Of a stretch of 64,000 bases of DNA, positions 42,518 through 52,047 are shown piece after piece. How positions within the stretch are numbered: position 1 is the first letter of the stretch; each line of letters opens with the position of its first letter. The DNA is taken from positions 104,459 to 168,458 of the forward strand of contig NZ_FOCZ01000016.1 of assembly GCF_900110245.1 (NCBI RefSeq). Reading direction: 5' to 3'. Made by a program: the position numbers and the translations under genes. This stretch comes from Niastella yeongjuensis. Lineage in GTDB: Bacteria > Bacteroidota > Bacteroidia > Chitinophagales > Chitinophagaceae. Under the pieces are notes generated by a model that did not search any database, was not told where the DNA came from, and saw only the letters and a list, made by a program, of their open reading frames with translations.

Positions 42518-42606
42518 ACAGTCAAATATCATTATTATTTTAATATTCAGGTAATCTTCGCTGAATAGCTTTGCCAGTTCATTTTTGAACTTAATATCAG
42601 GGGATT

Positions 42607-45057
42607 ATGTCAATAAAAAAAATAGGTTTTGTAGCCACCTTGCTGGTGGCGGGCAGTTGTTTAAACGCCCAAAGTCTCTCTACTATTGAAGCAAAACGGG
42701 TAAAACTGCCTAACGGCTGGTCATTAACGCCGGTTGGAAAAAGTTTGCCCCTCGGCGACCTGCCTTTAAATATAGCCATCAGCCGCACCCATCGCTATGC
42801 TGCCGTTACCAATAACGGGCAAAGCACGCAAACAATCCAGTTGCTGGACGCCAAAAACGACACGCAGCTCGACAGTGTAGTGATCGGTAAAGCCTGGGGC
42901 GGTCTGGCATTCAGTGCCGATGAAAAAGACCTGTATGCCTCCGGTGGCGATAACAACTGGATAGTGCGATACGCCATCACCAATAATAAACTCATTGCTG
43001 CCGATACCATCAAATTAGGCGAGGCCTGGATTGGCCGGGCTGCAAAACCCGTTGCCATCTCCCCTGCCGGACTGGCCATCGATGATAAAAAAGGCATCTT
43101 GTATGTAGTGACCAAACAAGACAACAGCCTTTACCTCATCGACCTGAAAACAAAAAAGGTTCAACCCAAAATAGAACTGGGGTCAGATGCTTATACCTGT
43201 CTGCTGTCGCCCGACCGGTCAAAACTGTATATCAGCCTGTGGGGCGCCAATAAAGTGGTGGTGTTTGATACGGAGAAAAACAAGCTGGTTGATTCTGTTG
43301 CCGTGGGTGATAATCCCAATGATCTTTGTATCTCCCGGAACGGACGCAATTTGTACGTTTCGAATGCAAACGACAATACCGTTTCGGTCATCGATCTTAC
43401 GCAGTCAAAAGTGCTGGAAACGCTTAATACGGCGGTTTATCCCACAGCGCTCAGCGGTACTACGAGTAACTCGGTTGCACTCAGCAACGACGATAAAACA
43501 CTATACATCGCCAATGCCGATAATAATTGTCTGGCCGTATTTGACGTGAGTAAACCAGGTAGCAGTACTTCGCTTGGTTTTATCCCTACCGGCTGGTTTC
43601 CCAGTGTGGTTAGAATGATAGATAAGAAATTATACGTTGCCAATGCCAAGGGCTTTTCTTCCCTGCCCAACCCTTACGGCCCTAACCCGATGGGAATAAA
43701 ACAAAACGTGTTGTTGCATGGTGGTGATACCGCCGCGCCCAAAACGGTACAATATATTGGCGGCGGTCTATTGATGGGCACCTTAAGTGTGATCCCGGTG
43801 CCTGATGTAAAAACACTGGCAGTTTATTCGCAGGCAGTGTATCACAATACGCCTTATCAAAAAGACCAGGAGAAAAACGCGGTGGGTGAAGCCGGTAACC
43901 CGGTTCCACAAAAAATCGGCGATGCCTCTCCTATCAAATATGTGTTTTACATTATCAAAGAAAACCGCACCTACGACCAGGTATTGAGTGACCTGCCGCA
44001 GGGTAATGGCGATACCAGCCTGTTGTTGTTTGGCAGACGGGTAACACCCAACCACCATGCACTGGCCGAGAACTTTGTGTTGCTGGATAATTTTTATGTA
44101 GATGGCGAAGTTAGCGCCGATGGGCACAACTGGAGCATGGGTGCTTATGCCACCGATTATATGGAGAAGAACTGGCCCACCAGTTATGGCCGCAGGGGTG
44201 CAGGTGCCGTGAGCGCTACAGCCCTGAACAAATTATACATCTGGGACCAGGCCAATCGCTTTAATGTTTCTTTCCGCACGTATGGTGAGTTTGTAACAGC
44301 CGCCAATACCGCCCGGATCCCGGTATTAAAAGAACATTTTCCCCCGGCTTATCCCATTCTTGATCTGAAAGACACTGATACCATGCGGTATCGGATCTGG
44401 GAACAGGATTTCGATTCGTTACTGGCGCATAATGCGCTTCCCCGGTTGAGCACCGTTCGCATGTTGAGCGATCATACCGAGGGAACAACACCGGGCCGCC
44501 CAACACCCTTTGCACATGTGGCCGATAATGACCTTGCTGTTGGCAAACTGGTTGAGCATGTAAGCAAGAGCCCCATCTGGGCCAATACGGTGATCTTTAT
44601 TCTGGAAGACGATGCGCAAAACGGCCCCGACCATGTGGATGCCCACCGCTCAACGGCGTATATGGCCGGTGGTTACGTGAAGCGGAAGTTTGTTGATCAT
44701 ACCATGTACTCCACTTCTTCCATGTTGCGTACTATGGAACTTATTCTCGGAATGCCACCCATGACGCAATACGACGCAGCAGCTACGCCGATGTGGCGTT
44801 GTTTCAGCAAAACACCTGATGCCACGCCATTCACCAGTTTACCTTCGAACATCAATTTAAACGAAGTGAATCCCAGCGGCACCCGCCTGGCTGCAATGGC
44901 CAAAGGGCTTGATTTTTCTGAAATAGACCGTGTACCCGATGCCATCATGAATACCATGGTATGGAAAGCCGTAAAAGGCGAACACGCACCCGTTCCTGCC
45001 CCGGTGCGTGCTGCCTTTGTAAAGACCAATAAAAAAGATAAAGACGAGGATGATTAA
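42607..45057 (+). CDS. YncE-like beta-propeller / phosphoesterase fusion protein
   Basis: An 816-residue secreted protein. The signal peptide ends at GSCLNAQ. Residues about 40-350 form a YVTN-type seven-bladed propeller, with repeated segments such as GDNPNDLCISRNGRNLYVSN and SNDDKTLYIANADNNCLAVF. The C-terminal half (about 440-780) is an alkaline-phosphatase-fold phosphoesterase (PF04185-like), with YIIKENRTYDQVLSDLPQ, LLDNFYVDGEVSADGHNWSM, and FILEDDAQNGPDHVDAHRS, where metal-ligand Asp and His residues stand. The likely activity is phosphodiester or phosphate ester hydrolysis in the periplasm; the substrate is unknown. It is followed by repeat arrays. Confidence 0.88.
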   Translation: MSIKKIGFVATLLVAGSCLNAQSLSTIEAKRVKLPNGWSLTPVGKSLPLGDLPLNIAISRTHRYAAVTNNGQSTQTIQLLDAKNDTQLDSVVIGKAWGGLAFSADEKDLYASGGDNNWIVRYAITNNKLIAADTIKLGEAWIGRAAKPVAISPAGLAIDDKKGILYVVTKQDNSLYLIDLKTKKVQPKIELGSDAYTCLLSPDRSKLYISLWGANKVVVFDTEKNKLVDSVAVGDNPNDLCISRNGRNLYVSNANDNTVSVIDLTQSKVLETLNTAVYPTALSGTTSNSVALSNDDKTLYIANADNNCLAVFDVSKPGSSTSLGFIPTGWFPSVVRMIDKKLYVANAKGFSSLPNPYGPNPMGIKQNVLLHGGDTAAPKTVQYIGGGLLMGTLSVIPVPDVKTLAVYSQAVYHNTPYQKDQEKNAVGEAGNPVPQKIGDASPIKYVFYIIKENRTYDQVLSDLPQGNGDTSLLLFGRRVTPNHHALAENFVLLDNFYVDGEVSADGHNWSMGAYATDYMEKNWPTSYGRRGAGAVSATALNKLYIWDQANRFNVSFRTYGEFVTAANTARIPVLKEHFPPAYPILDLKDTDTMRYRIWEQDFDSLLAHNALPRLSTVRMLSDHTEGTTPGRPTPFAHVADNDLAVGKLVEHVSKSPIWANTVIFILEDDAQNGPDHVDAHRSTAYMAGGYVKRKFVDHTMYSTSSMLRTMELILGMPPMTQYDAAATPMWRCFSKTPDATPFTSLPSNINLNEVNPSGTRLAAMAKGLDFSEIDRVPDAIMNTMVWKAVKGEHAPVPAPVRAAFVKTNKKDKDEDD

Positions 45058-45061
45058 GGTT

Positions 45062-45134
45062 GATCAGTTGACCAGTTGACGAGTTGACCAGTTGATCAGT
45101 TGACACGTGAGTGGTCAGTTGTCAGTGGTGAGTG
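45062..45134. repeat. Octad repeat followed by inverted degenerate heptads
   Basis: Five tandem octads of the form GAYCAGTT (45062-45101) start 5 bp after the phosphoesterase stop. Immediately after come four heptads, GTGAGTG, GTCAGTT, GTCAGTG and GTGAGTG (45107-45134). These are degenerate inverted copies of the ACTCACT array located 39 bp further on. Confidence 0.75.
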
Positions 45135-45173
45135 GGTTACCGATTTTTCAGACCTCTGCAATTTCGCGAGCTT

Positions 45174-45270
45174 ACTCACTACTCACTACTCACTACTCAC
45201 TACTCACTACTCACTACTCACTACTCACTACTCACTACTCACTACTCACTACTCACTACTCACTACTCAC
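45174..45270. repeat. Long ACTCACT heptad array
   Basis: Thirteen perfect ACTCACT units plus ACTCAC, the longest array of this family in the window. The left border is CGAGCTT, as at 28746-28752 (CGAGCTA). It sits between two convergent genes. Because 7 is not a multiple of 3, the plus strand is open in all frames (repeating LLTTHYS), while the minus strand carries TGA and TAG in every frame. Confidence 0.95.
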
Positions 45271-45280
45271 ATATTTCGAT

Positions 45281-48118
45281 TCACGATTTCTCTTTAATCC
45301 ACAATACCGCTCTGTTCGCATCAGGTTTGGGAATAGTAATTTTCTTTCCACCCTTGATGCGAACATTGTCTTTTAAGGTATTGCCGGTAGCCGGATCGAT
45401 CCAGGCTGCGGTAAAACTTTTATTGGTGCCGGTGAGATCAACCTGTGCAGAATTGGCGCTGCTGTCGCAATAAATAATAAACGATTTGTTTTCGTTGGCC
45501 AGTGCATATTGTCCTGCAGGCTGTGCTTCCAATGGTTTCATGGCAGCTGCGGCATTCAGGAAGCCGGGCGCTTTTATTACCGGGATATCGGCCAGTGAAC
45601 CACCCGCCATGAATACGGCCCAGCCAATTGCAGAATCCTGTTCATCCTGATCTTCTATTGTACACATAATGGCTTTGCCCGGATATTTGCTATGATACTC
45701 CTGCACCCCACGATATGCCTGGGCAAAGGTGGTTGGTTTGGGACGCAATTGTCGTGCATGTTGCCGGGGCGATAAATTTACGCCGCCTTTGGGGGCGTAT
45801 AAACTGCCATCGAACTGGTAATACCAGAAGCGGATATTGATGATATTTACCAGGTCGGCCCTTGATTTATCGGCCAGCAGGGAATCCTGCACATCTTTGG
45901 TAGTGCTGAGGGCAACAAACGGTTTGGCATGATGCTCCTGCTCCCACTCTTTTATCATATCTACCCAGAAGTTTACAAAATGCAAGGGGCCGGTGTATTC
46001 AGCGCCGATCAGTTGTATTACGTTGTGGTTGGTGCTGAAATTATCCAGGCATTTGCGGATATAGGCACGATGCAGTTCGCGGTACGCCGGATTGGCAAGG
46101 GTATAATATTGTTGCGCAATAAAAATGCGTTTGTCTTCTGCATAATTGACCGGTTCGGGAAAGGGCGTGTGGTTAACGTTGTTGGCCGTGCGCCAGGGAT
46201 AATCGGCATAGTGACCACCGGCTTCAAGGATGTTGTGCTGAAAGTAATTTTCATGCAACAGTACCAGTCCATTTTCATCGGCCAGTTGTGCAAACCGGTT
46301 CAACCGTTTCCAGTACCAGGTATTGTATTTGGTAAGATCGTATTTGCTCAGGCCATCCCAGGCTGTGTCTTGTCCGCTGCGGGCAAAGGGCAATTCATAA
46401 AACGGCGCCTTTACATCGCCATCCATGCGCCGGATGCGTTCATGGTCATCGCGGCGGCGTTCGTACCACAAACCGTAGTTGTGATCGAGGGCAACAAGGT
46501 GATTGCTGTCCATCCAGTTGGCTACTTCCTGCAGGTCATCGGTAAGCCCTGTTCCGGTTCTGCCCGGTACCCAGCGGGTAAGGTGTGGTATGGCTACGCC
46601 AATGCCCATGGGGGTTAGATTGCCCGTCCAGTATTTGATGTGGTGTTTGCCACCTGTTACTACTTTTCCATTACAAACGATCCAGCCATTGTTGTTGATC
46701 GACATGGCCATGATTGGTTTTGCCGGAACAACGGGTTCTTTAAAACCTGTTTGTTCAATAGTTTTAATACCAGCCGTATTGATGTCTATCGGGTTGGTTT
46801 TATCTACTTTGTCGATCCAGTCAGACATGGTAACATTGGGCTCATAAGCTTCTGCAATGAGTCTGGCTGCCATTTCGTAGGTTGGACTGGTAGTAGGCAC
46901 GCCTGAAAAGCTGATCACATGCGCCCTGTCTGTTCCCGGTTGCCCGATGCGTTCGGCCAGTTGTGCATAGTATAAACTTCTTGGTTTGATGTGTTCATTA
47001 CAATCGTACCAGCTGCCGTTGCCTTCAAAGGTGGCCCATACGCCAAATGCCCAGTTGATGCCGCCTTCCGGTTGAAAGCACAGGGCTTTGGCTGCGCTGC
47101 ATTGCCATAAAACGCTGTTGCGTACCCCGGGACCGGCTTCTTTTTCAATCAGGCTGTTATAGGGAAAGCCTAATGCGTTGCCATCTATGGTGACAACATC
47201 GTACAACACGTTCGAGGCTGTTTTTTCAATGGTACCGCTGTAGCTGTAGGGTAAATGTGATTCGCATTGTACAAATACATTCGAACCCCAGGGTGAATAC
47301 CCAACTGCAAAATCATGGTAACCGCGTTCGGCATACAAACGCTGGAACAGAACCTGTTTACCAATGGTATAAAAGGTATTTCTGCGTTGGCCGCCTATTT
47401 CCGATACAGGGGCTAATGATTTACAATCTTCCACGGTTATACGCGCAGCTGTTGCCAGCACGCACACGGCTGAACCGGCAAAATGTTCAAAAGTTACCCG
47501 GCGAACCCAGGCATCCTTTACATTTTCCATAGTAATGGCCATCCAGCGATGGGCTTCATCTTTGGGATTGCTTACGTCGTAAGCCGAAATGCATCGCAGG
47601 TTCTCCACTCCTATTTGCGATACCTGGCTGGTGGCGCTGGCTGCATTACCTATATGGATAAATGTTTCGCGATCAGTGCCTGCAGCAAACAGAACAGTGC
47701 CGGCTGCATCCATGCCGCTGCCGCGGAGAATAACACCGGGCGCTTTTATTACCAGTTGTCCGTTTACTTCAAATGTTCCTTTGCCCAACAACACCGCGCC
47801 GCGGATGCCTTTTTCATTCAATGGCAGGGTGGCTACATAATCCAGGGCCGATTGTATGCGGCTGGTGGCATCGCCATTAGTGGCCTGTACCACTACACGA
47901 ACCGGCACTTCAGGAATAATTTCATCTGCACCCATATAACCACAGGTGCTGAAATCGGGTACTTTGTTACCCTGTGCATCTGCGTTGTATACCAGCTTGC
48001 CATCCTTTCCTAATTGAACAGGCGGCAGTTTTGTTTTTGGATTGGGGGGAACCACTTGCGCCGTTGCCATGTGTACCGCTAAAAGACCAAGCGCAATAGA
48101 GTAAAATGATTTTTTCAT
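45281..48118 (-). CDS. Secreted beta-helix / DUF6298 protein of a pectin locus
   Basis: A 945-residue protein with a signal peptide (LAVHMATAQ). Residues about 60-430 look like a pectate-lyase-type right-handed beta-helix (GVILRGSGMDAAGTVLFAAG, HRWMAITMENVKDAWVRRVT, VLFQRLYAERGYHDFAVGYS). From about 450 the sequence matches the DUF6298 type, probably a glycosidase-like barrel (MAMSINNNGWIVCNGKVVTG, LVALDHNYGLWYERRRDDHE, VLLHENYFQHNILEAGGHYA) followed by a small beta-sandwich. No catalytic assignment is published to my knowledge. It is downstream of the PL1 lyase on the same strand, so it should act on pectin-derived glycans in the periplasm. Confidence 0.75.
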   Translation of the reverse strand: MKKSFYSIALGLLAVHMATAQVVPPNPKTKLPPVQLGKDGKLVYNADAQGNKVPDFSTCGYMGADEIIPEVPVRVVVQATNGDATSRIQSALDYVATLPLNEKGIRGAVLLGKGTFEVNGQLVIKAPGVILRGSGMDAAGTVLFAAGTDRETFIHIGNAASATSQVSQIGVENLRCISAYDVSNPKDEAHRWMAITMENVKDAWVRRVTFEHFAGSAVCVLATAARITVEDCKSLAPVSEIGGQRRNTFYTIGKQVLFQRLYAERGYHDFAVGYSPWGSNVFVQCESHLPYSYSGTIEKTASNVLYDVVTIDGNALGFPYNSLIEKEAGPGVRNSVLWQCSAAKALCFQPEGGINWAFGVWATFEGNGSWYDCNEHIKPRSLYYAQLAERIGQPGTDRAHVISFSGVPTTSPTYEMAARLIAEAYEPNVTMSDWIDKVDKTNPIDINTAGIKTIEQTGFKEPVVPAKPIMAMSINNNGWIVCNGKVVTGGKHHIKYWTGNLTPMGIGVAIPHLTRWVPGRTGTGLTDDLQEVANWMDSNHLVALDHNYGLWYERRRDDHERIRRMDGDVKAPFYELPFARSGQDTAWDGLSKYDLTKYNTWYWKRLNRFAQLADENGLVLLHENYFQHNILEAGGHYADYPWRTANNVNHTPFPEPVNYAEDKRIFIAQQYYTLANPAYRELHRAYIRKCLDNFSTNHNVIQLIGAEYTGPLHFVNFWVDMIKEWEQEHHAKPFVALSTTKDVQDSLLADKSRADLVNIINIRFWYYQFDGSLYAPKGGVNLSPRQHARQLRPKPTTFAQAYRGVQEYHSKYPGKAIMCTIEDQDEQDSAIGWAVFMAGGSLADIPVIKAPGFLNAAAAMKPLEAQPAGQYALANENKSFIIYCDSSANSAQVDLTGTNKSFTAAWIDPATGNTLKDNVRIKGGKKITIPKPDANRAVLWIKEKS

Positions 48119-48149
48119 ATCTGGCAGGAGAATAAATTATAACATTCAG

Positions 48150-48186
48150 GTAAAAAGAAGGCCACCCTGCTTCTTAGGATGGCCTT
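48150..48186 (-). terminator. Terminator of the pectate lyase gene
   Basis: On the minus strand, AAGGCCATCC pairs with GGGTGGCCTT (one mismatch) around a short loop and runs into CTTTTTA. It lies 34 bp after the PL1 stop, so the DUF6298 gene downstream may have its own promoter. Confidence 0.75.
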
Positions 48187-48219
48187 GACGATTGCTTATG
48201 AGAGACTTAGAACACTAAA

Positions 48220-49851
48220 CTACATTTTGTCTTTTACCACACTGTTGAGGAACTCTTCAATGTTGGTATAACCATCACCATCACGGTCTTTTACTGCATC
48301 CGCTGCATCTTTGGGATTCAGTTTGTGTGCAGTTTCCCAGGCATCAGGCATACCATCGTTATCACTGTCTTTATAAGGCGTTCCTTTGTATTCAGGATAA
48401 CCACCTACCTGGCTGGGGTCGGTAATGATACCTTTTTTGTACGAATCTACCGGTAAACGCTGGTGTACATATTTTTCACCGGGGTGAGTTAAAATACCAC
48501 CTTCTGTATAATAGATCTTATTTTCTTTCACCTGTTTTACGATACGCGCGTCAACGGCATCTCGGTTGGGCAAAGTAGCACCCACGTGTTCCAACACATA
48601 CGTGTAGGCGTCCTTAGCGGGCATAATGGTGATCTTTGGCATGGGGAATGGCTTGTCGACCCGGATCTGTGAAGTGAATTCACCACAATCGCCCAGTTCA
48701 CGTACCTGTACGCCGCCTGCCCAGTTGTCTTTGGTTACGGCATCGTTGCCTTCCACTATATTACCGTTTACATACGCCTTACCAAAAACATTGGCATGTT
48801 CTTTATCACGGCCGGCTTCTGGTTTCAGAATACGATGTCCGATCGGTTGGTCCAATGGGGTAATAGGACCTGGTTTGTAATAGTTGTTGATGAAGTTGAA
48901 CAACGATTTGTGATCGCCGCCATCTGCGCTGCGGTTCCACCAGTTGTATACTACGTTGTTGGCGAAGTTGAAATCACCATCCATACCAACTGACGGGCTG
49001 CGGCTGATGTTGCTCGACCACAGGTTACGCACGAATGCGCTGTTGTGACCGCCAATGGTACTGCCGAACGCATGGTTATACGTATCGAGTGCTTCAGAGA
49101 AAATACAGTTCGACATAGTAATGTTCACTGTTGGTAATTTCTCTGGTTTTGAACCATCGCCTTTGTCGTACACGTGACGGTACATACTCATGTTCTCATC
49201 AAGACCCCAGCTGGCAGATACGTGGTCGAACACGATATTGCCTACACCGTTGCCACCCAATGCATCGTCGCGGCGGGTAACCTCAGTGGCACCGCGGCGG
49301 AAACGCATAAAGCGTACTACAACGTCGTGCGTATCGATCCATACTGACTCACCGGCAATACAAACACCATCGCCGGGAGCTGTTTGTCCGGCAATGGTAA
49401 TATAAGGAGCACGAATGCTTACCGGAGTTGTCAAATGTATAATACCTGATACGTTAAATACTATTATACGGGCACCACCCTGTTCGCAGGCATCGCGGAA
49501 TGAACCGGGACCACTGTCGTTCAGATTGGTTACTACAATCACTTTACCACCTCTGCCGCCAAAGGAGAAGGCACCACCGCCTTCAGCACCGGGGAAACAG
49601 GGGATCTTTGCCTGGGGCAGGTCTTCTGGTTTGGAAGCCCAGGGAACATAGGGCTTTCCTTTTTTGGCATCTGCCTCTATAATAGGTAAGGCTTTTGCAA
49701 ATGCTTCATCAGATTTTTTCTTTACTGCTGCCATTACCTGGTCGGCAGAATCTTCCACTGATTTTGGAATTGTAGGATATTGTGCATGTGTAGCGGTGCT
49801 AAAACCTATACAAGCCAGTGCCAGAACAGAAACCCGAAGGTTTTTTTTCAT
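48220..49851 (-). CDS. Pectate lyase, polysaccharide lyase family 1
   Basis: A 543-residue secreted enzyme with a signal peptide (STATHAQ). The parallel beta-helix starts at FPGAEGGGAFSFGGRGGKVI and has family features IVFNVSGIIHLTTPVSI, PYITIAGQTAPGDGVCIAGE, VVVRFMRFRRGATEVTRRDD and FDHVSASWGLDENMS. These are typical of the Bacteroidota PL1 subgroup. The C-terminus carries calcium-loop repeats (DSDNDGMPDAWE, DRDGDGYTNIEEFL), like thrombospondin type 3 repeats. It cleaves polygalacturonate by beta-elimination. It lies in the same strand block as SusD and the LacI regulator. Confidence 0.92.
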   Translation of the reverse strand: MKKNLRVSVLALACIGFSTATHAQYPTIPKSVEDSADQVMAAVKKKSDEAFAKALPIIEADAKKGKPYVPWASKPEDLPQAKIPCFPGAEGGGAFSFGGRGGKVIVVTNLNDSGPGSFRDACEQGGARIIVFNVSGIIHLTTPVSIRAPYITIAGQTAPGDGVCIAGESVWIDTHDVVVRFMRFRRGATEVTRRDDALGGNGVGNIVFDHVSASWGLDENMSMYRHVYDKGDGSKPEKLPTVNITMSNCIFSEALDTYNHAFGSTIGGHNSAFVRNLWSSNISRSPSVGMDGDFNFANNVVYNWWNRSADGGDHKSLFNFINNYYKPGPITPLDQPIGHRILKPEAGRDKEHANVFGKAYVNGNIVEGNDAVTKDNWAGGVQVRELGDCGEFTSQIRVDKPFPMPKITIMPAKDAYTYVLEHVGATLPNRDAVDARIVKQVKENKIYYTEGGILTHPGEKYVHQRLPVDSYKKGIITDPSQVGGYPEYKGTPYKDSDNDGMPDAWETAHKLNPKDAADAVKDRDGDGYTNIEEFLNSVVKDKM

Positions 49852-49925
49852 ATTAGTGAGATTTTTATGAGATTTTGTGTTGTTTTGACGCTTTTAATTA
49901 TACAATCTTTCACTTCCGCTGTTTT

Positions 49926-51635
49926 TTAATACCCCTCATTCTGTAAAAACTCTCCTTTATTCGTTACTGCATTGATCTGTGCCAATGGAATTGGTCTTAA
50001 TACGCTGTAACCTTGTATATAAGACGATGCATCGGGGTTATGTAGTTGCACTCTTGAAATTAAAGTATTGGTTCTTTTTAAATCGAACCATCTTAATTGT
50101 TCACCGGCAAATTCGCGGGCTCTTTCATCGAGAATAAAATCCAGTGTTATGTCTGATGCCTGTACGGTCATTGCAGCTTCATGACCGGTTTTGGCTGCTC
50201 TTTTTCTTACTGCGTTTATGAAGGTAGCGGCCGAATCCAGCTTGCCCATTCTGAATTGTGCCTCCCCGGCTATCATATACATTTCGGCCAGGCGGATCAT
50301 GAATACATCCCGGGCGCTGTTGGTTTCTTTTTCAGATGCGCGGGTAGGATCGTTGAACTTGGTGAGCGAAATATAATGGAACCTGTCCTTAGGTACACCG
50401 GTACTTACGTTGTACATATCGTTTATGTCATATGTTTTATACCGGTAGGCAGTGGAATACTTCTGTTGAAAATCGTCGATTGGGTATTTGGAGCAAAATA
50501 CGGCGGTGTCGCCTACATTGAATTTTGGTTTACCTACCAATGGCAGTAAGGCCGGGTTTTGAACCGCATCCAGAGAGTCCCATTTAGGCAGGGTGGCTGA
50601 ATTATTCGCAATCCATGTTTGTTTAAAGGAACCGGCAAAACGGGCATCGTCGTTTTCATTAAACAGGTTCAATAAGAACAATGTTGGCATCCAGCGGGTA
50701 CCGGGCAAATCATTTGCTACGTCTGTTTTCATGCCGGGTAAGGAGATGTAATCCATCAGGAACATCATATGGCCTTCGTTGGCGCCACCTCCATTGAGTG
50801 TGTAGGTGGATGCATAGTTCAGTGGCCACACCACTTCACTGTTCTTTTCTTTTGTTATATCCCACAGATCGGCATATTTACCTACCAGCGAATATTTATA
50901 CCCGGTGATTACTTTATTGGCATAATTGCTGGCTTCCTGCCAGTTACCGCGGGTAAGCGACAGGCGGGCGTAGAATGCTTCAACAACTGGCAGTGTTACC
51001 CGGCCATAATCGGTGGCTTTCTCTGTCAACTCGCTCATGGCTGTTTTCAGGTCTGCAAAGATCAGATCATACACTTCGTTTACGGGTGTGCGCGATGCAG
51101 TGGTTTGAAAAGTTGTCATGGGCTCGGTAGGCGTAGGAATGGGACCAAATGTTTCAACCAGGTGCCAGTAGTACCAGGCCCGTAAAAAGTGTATTTCACC
51201 ATCCAGCGTTTTCTGGCGGTCGGGTGTCAATTTAGCTGTTTCCTCTTTTGACAATGCCGTATTACATTCATTGATGCCCTGGTAGCAGGGAATCCACAGG
51301 TTATTGTTGAGATTGTTGTTATCTGATACAATTCCCTGATAGGTGGTAAGCGGTGTGGTGGAGTTGATGCCGTTCACTGTTTTGCCGCCGTTGTTGGCTG
51401 CATTCGTCCAGATGTCGGTACCGGCTTCCATAAATGAATAACCTTCTTCTTTTCCGTATAGTAACCGATTGTGCGAGTAGATCCCATTTACCCCCGCTTC
51501 AAATCCTTCGGGGGTATTGAATAACGATTCAATAGTAGCGCCGCTCGGATTGTATTCCTCCAGTTTTTTATTACAAGCTGTTATAACCGAAATGCCCAGT
51601 GCTACCGGTATCAATATTTTTATGTGTTGTTTCAT
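49926..51635 (-). CDS. susD: SusD/RagB-family glycan-binding lipoprotein
   Basis: A 569-residue lipoprotein from the ATG at 51635, with a lipobox (SVITACNKK, Cys21). The SusD fold of TPR helices is shown by FLRAWYYWHLVETFGPIPTP, VYDLIFADLKTAMSELTEKA and the C-terminal RLAEMYMIAGEAQFRMGKLD and LDFILDERAREFAGEQLRWF. Normally it caps a SusC channel to bind oligosaccharide, here presumably pectic. Its own susC, directly upstream, is reduced to a scar, so it is an orphan unless another SusC takes over. Confidence 0.93.
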   Translation of the reverse strand: MKQHIKILIPVALGISVITACNKKLEEYNPSGATIESLFNTPEGFEAGVNGIYSHNRLLYGKEEGYSFMEAGTDIWTNAANNGGKTVNGINSTTPLTTYQGIVSDNNNLNNNLWIPCYQGINECNTALSKEETAKLTPDRQKTLDGEIHFLRAWYYWHLVETFGPIPTPTEPMTTFQTTASRTPVNEVYDLIFADLKTAMSELTEKATDYGRVTLPVVEAFYARLSLTRGNWQEASNYANKVITGYKYSLVGKYADLWDITKEKNSEVVWPLNYASTYTLNGGGANEGHMMFLMDYISLPGMKTDVANDLPGTRWMPTLFLLNLFNENDDARFAGSFKQTWIANNSATLPKWDSLDAVQNPALLPLVGKPKFNVGDTAVFCSKYPIDDFQQKYSTAYRYKTYDINDMYNVSTGVPKDRFHYISLTKFNDPTRASEKETNSARDVFMIRLAEMYMIAGEAQFRMGKLDSAATFINAVRKRAAKTGHEAAMTVQASDITLDFILDERAREFAGEQLRWFDLKRTNTLISRVQLHNPDASSYIQGYSVLRPIPLAQINAVTNKGEFLQNEGY

Positions 51636-51658
51636 TGTTCTTGACATTTAATCGTTTT

Positions 51659-51905
51659 TTAGAAAGTAAGATTTAATCCGCCGACAAACAGTTTATTCAA
51701 CGGCTGGTCAACTATACCCTCACTTTCGGGATCAAAATCTTTGTTGTTTTTTGAGAAAAATGTTAACGGAAGCGCCCGCCAGCGGGTTACCATTTGTCTG
51801 GTCGGTTACCTTTCCGGTGACGGTTATTTGCTGGGCATGTACCTTTAAACAGCATAGCAAACTGATAATGGCGCATAGATAGTTAACTAAACGTCGTCTT
51901 TTCAT
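51659..51905 (-). pseudogene. susC: Deleted susC: signal peptide joined to the C-terminus
   Basis: From the ATG at 51905 the frame encodes a signal peptide (VNYLCAIISLLCCLKVHAQQ) and the start of the SusC carboxypeptidase-regulatory domain (ITVTGKVTDQTNGNPLAGAS). It then loses frame and stops at 51732. In the next frame the last 34 codons of a SusC-type receptor follow (NNKDFDPESEGIVDQPLNKL then FVGGLNLTF) and end at TAA 51659-51661. About 3 kb of a normal receptor is missing. The join falls at GTTAAC (51762-51767), a sequence that fits both the N-terminal (Val-Asn) and C-terminal (Leu-Thr) reading. SusD starts 23 bp downstream. Confidence 0.9.
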
Positions 51906-52009
51906 ACTGCATTCGTTTTTTGAAGTAAAGCTGAGTTTCGAACTATTCAGGTGTATAAGAGCTTTCTACTGTAAGGGAGTGGATATGGCTGGATAAGAAT
52001 ATATTAAGG

Positions 52010-52023
52010 TGTAAACGTTTACA
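52010..52023. promoter_or_regulatory. LacI-type operator upstream of the susC scar/susD
   Basis: TGTAAACGTTTACA is a perfect 14-bp palindrome with the central CG and spacing of LacI/CcpA-family operators. It lies 104 bp upstream of the susC scar ATG and just beyond the end of the lacI gene, ideal for control of the susC-susD-lyase block by the neighbouring LacI regulator. Confidence 0.8.
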
Positions 52024-52047
52024 TTTTTATTGAAAAATAAAGGGGTA

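Noticed and set aside
45174..45270. CRISPR array
   Set aside because: Units are 7 bp with no spacers, and no cas genes are nearby.
45100..45473. Three overlapping plus-strand reading frames of LLTTHYS repeats
   Set aside because: They are a by-product of the 7-bp ACTCACT array, which has no stop on that strand in any frame. There is no coding signal outside the array.
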